Source: Acetatifactor muris
Lineage (GTDB): Bacteria; Bacillota; Clostridia; Lachnospirales; Lachnospiraceae
NCBI RefSeq assembly: GCF_024623325.1
Contig: NZ_JANJZD010000003.1
Span: 62,001 to 126,000, forward strand
Reading direction: 5' to 3'
DNA: 64,000 bases
Under the pieces are notes generated by a model that was given only the letters and a program-made list of their open reading frames with translations, ran no database searches and was not told the origin of the DNA. Both the position numbers and the translations under genes were made by a program. Every line of letters starts with the position of its first letter. The stretch's first letter is position 1. Positions 63,379 to 64,000 of this stretch are shown one piece after another.

Positions 63379-64000
63379 ATGAGCGAAGAAAATATTCTTG
63401 AAGTCAAAGACCTCCATGTGGACATTCATATGACAGAGGGGCTTCTGACGGCAGTCCGGGGCGTGAACTTTGAGATGAAAAAAGGAGAAACCCTGGGGCT
63501 GGTAGGTGAATCCGGCTGCGGTAAGTCGCTGACCTGCAAGGCTATCCTGGGTATCAATGATAAAAAATGCGTGCCCGGCGGACAGATTCTGTTCGACTCG
63601 GAAGGTCTTGGCAAAGTGGATCTCCTGTCTCTGGACCAGAAAGGTCAGGAAATCCGTTCTATCCGAGGCAAGGAAATTTCCATGATTTTCCAGGAGCCCA
63701 TGGTAGCCTTTTCCCCAATGTATACCATCGGCAACCAGATCAACGAAGCCACAAGGCTTCATATCACAAAGGACAAGAAAAAGTCCAAAGAAATCTCCAT
63801 GGAAGTGATGCGCAAGGTGGGCATCGCCAACGTGGAAAAGCGCTACAATCAGTATCCCCATGAGTTCTCCGGCGGTATGCTCCAGCGGGCTCTCATCGCA
63901 ATGGCTCTGGTGTGCAATCCCAAGATGCTCATCGCAGACGAGCCCACCACTGCCCTTGACGTTACCATTCAGGCCCAGATTCTGGAGCTGATGAAGGAAT
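63379..64000 (+). CDS. ABC importer ATPase, DppD/OppD type (3' end cut off)
   Basis: About 207 residues are visible and the frame runs off the window. Walker A GESGCGKS, Q-loop MIFQEPMVAF, signature FSGGMLQRAL and Walker B MLIADEPTTALD are all present. AATGGAG six bases before the ATG fixes the start (an in-frame ATG at 63367 lies inside this site). A second ATPase (DppF-like) is expected downstream. Confidence 0.93.
   Translation, partial: MSEENILEVKDLHVDIHMTEGLLTAVRGVNFEMKKGETLGLVGESGCGKSLTCKAILGINDKKCVPGGQILFDSEGLGKVDLLSLDQKGQEIRSIRGKEISMIFQEPMVAFSPMYTIGNQINEATRLHITKDKKKSKEISMEVMRKVGIANVEKRYNQYPHEFSGGMLQRALIAMALVCNPKMLIADEPTTALDVTIQAQILELMKE

Overview
The window looks like chromosomal DNA of a gut-type Bacillota, most likely a Lachnospiraceae/Clostridia relative. 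The grounds are an L20-leader infC-rpmI-rplT operon, a T-box in front of thrS, DegV, CarD and tandem-DUF1540 proteins, purine-rich GGAGG ribosome binding sites with occasional TTG/GTG starts, sigma-A type promoters, and anaerobe-style Fe-S and PTS genes. No phage module, CRISPR array or replication origin was seen.

Layout. 0-7 kb: end of a DegV gene, a Crp/Fnr regulator convergent with thioredoxin, an AraM-type dehydrogenase plus FGGY kinase operon, two divergent tRNA genes (Gly-CCC, Asn-GTT) with near-identical terminators, and a cysteine hydrolase plus phosphoesterase pair. 7-14 kb: the translation block infC-rpmI-rplT, thrS behind a T-box and a small membrane ORF, CarD, a lipoprotein cyclophilin. 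14-23 kb: a ferredoxin-fused aldo/keto reductase, a 33-residue membrane peptide, a nucleotidyltransferase, then a four-gene operon (ABC-class ATPase, two ABC exporter halves, an esterase) behind a leader peptide and hairpin. 23-36.5 kb: sbcD-sbcC coupled to two membrane glycosyltransferases, a UvrD-like helicase, an NhaC antiporter. 36.5-45 kb: an ABC exporter preceded by a decayed ArsR-like gene, an MBL hydrolase, a MATE exporter, an AAA ATPase remnant, a Y-family polymerase and a PatB/MalY enzyme. 45-48.6 kb: a PTS EIIC domain fused to a chemotaxis-receptor-like signalling domain, an IS256-type transposase remnant, and an Rpn/PD-(D/E)XK protein.

48.9-64 kb: a glycan-use locus. An AraC regulator and minus-strand intracellular enzymes (HAD-GH105 fusion, GH38 alpha-mannosidase, ROK kinase, an unrecognised helical/beta enzyme) face a plus-strand oligopeptide/oligosaccharide-type ABC importer (binding protein, two permeases, first ATPase cut by the window end). 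None of these enzymes has a signal peptide, so the picture is import of an oligosaccharide carrying an unsaturated uronic acid and alpha-mannose, followed by cytoplasmic breakdown.

The most unusual items are the EIIC-receptor fusion (45309-47507), the HAD-GH105 fusion (55705-57327) with its unrecognised neighbour (49820-51493), and the leader-controlled ABC operon (16638-23354). All functional calls come from reading motifs; no database search was run.
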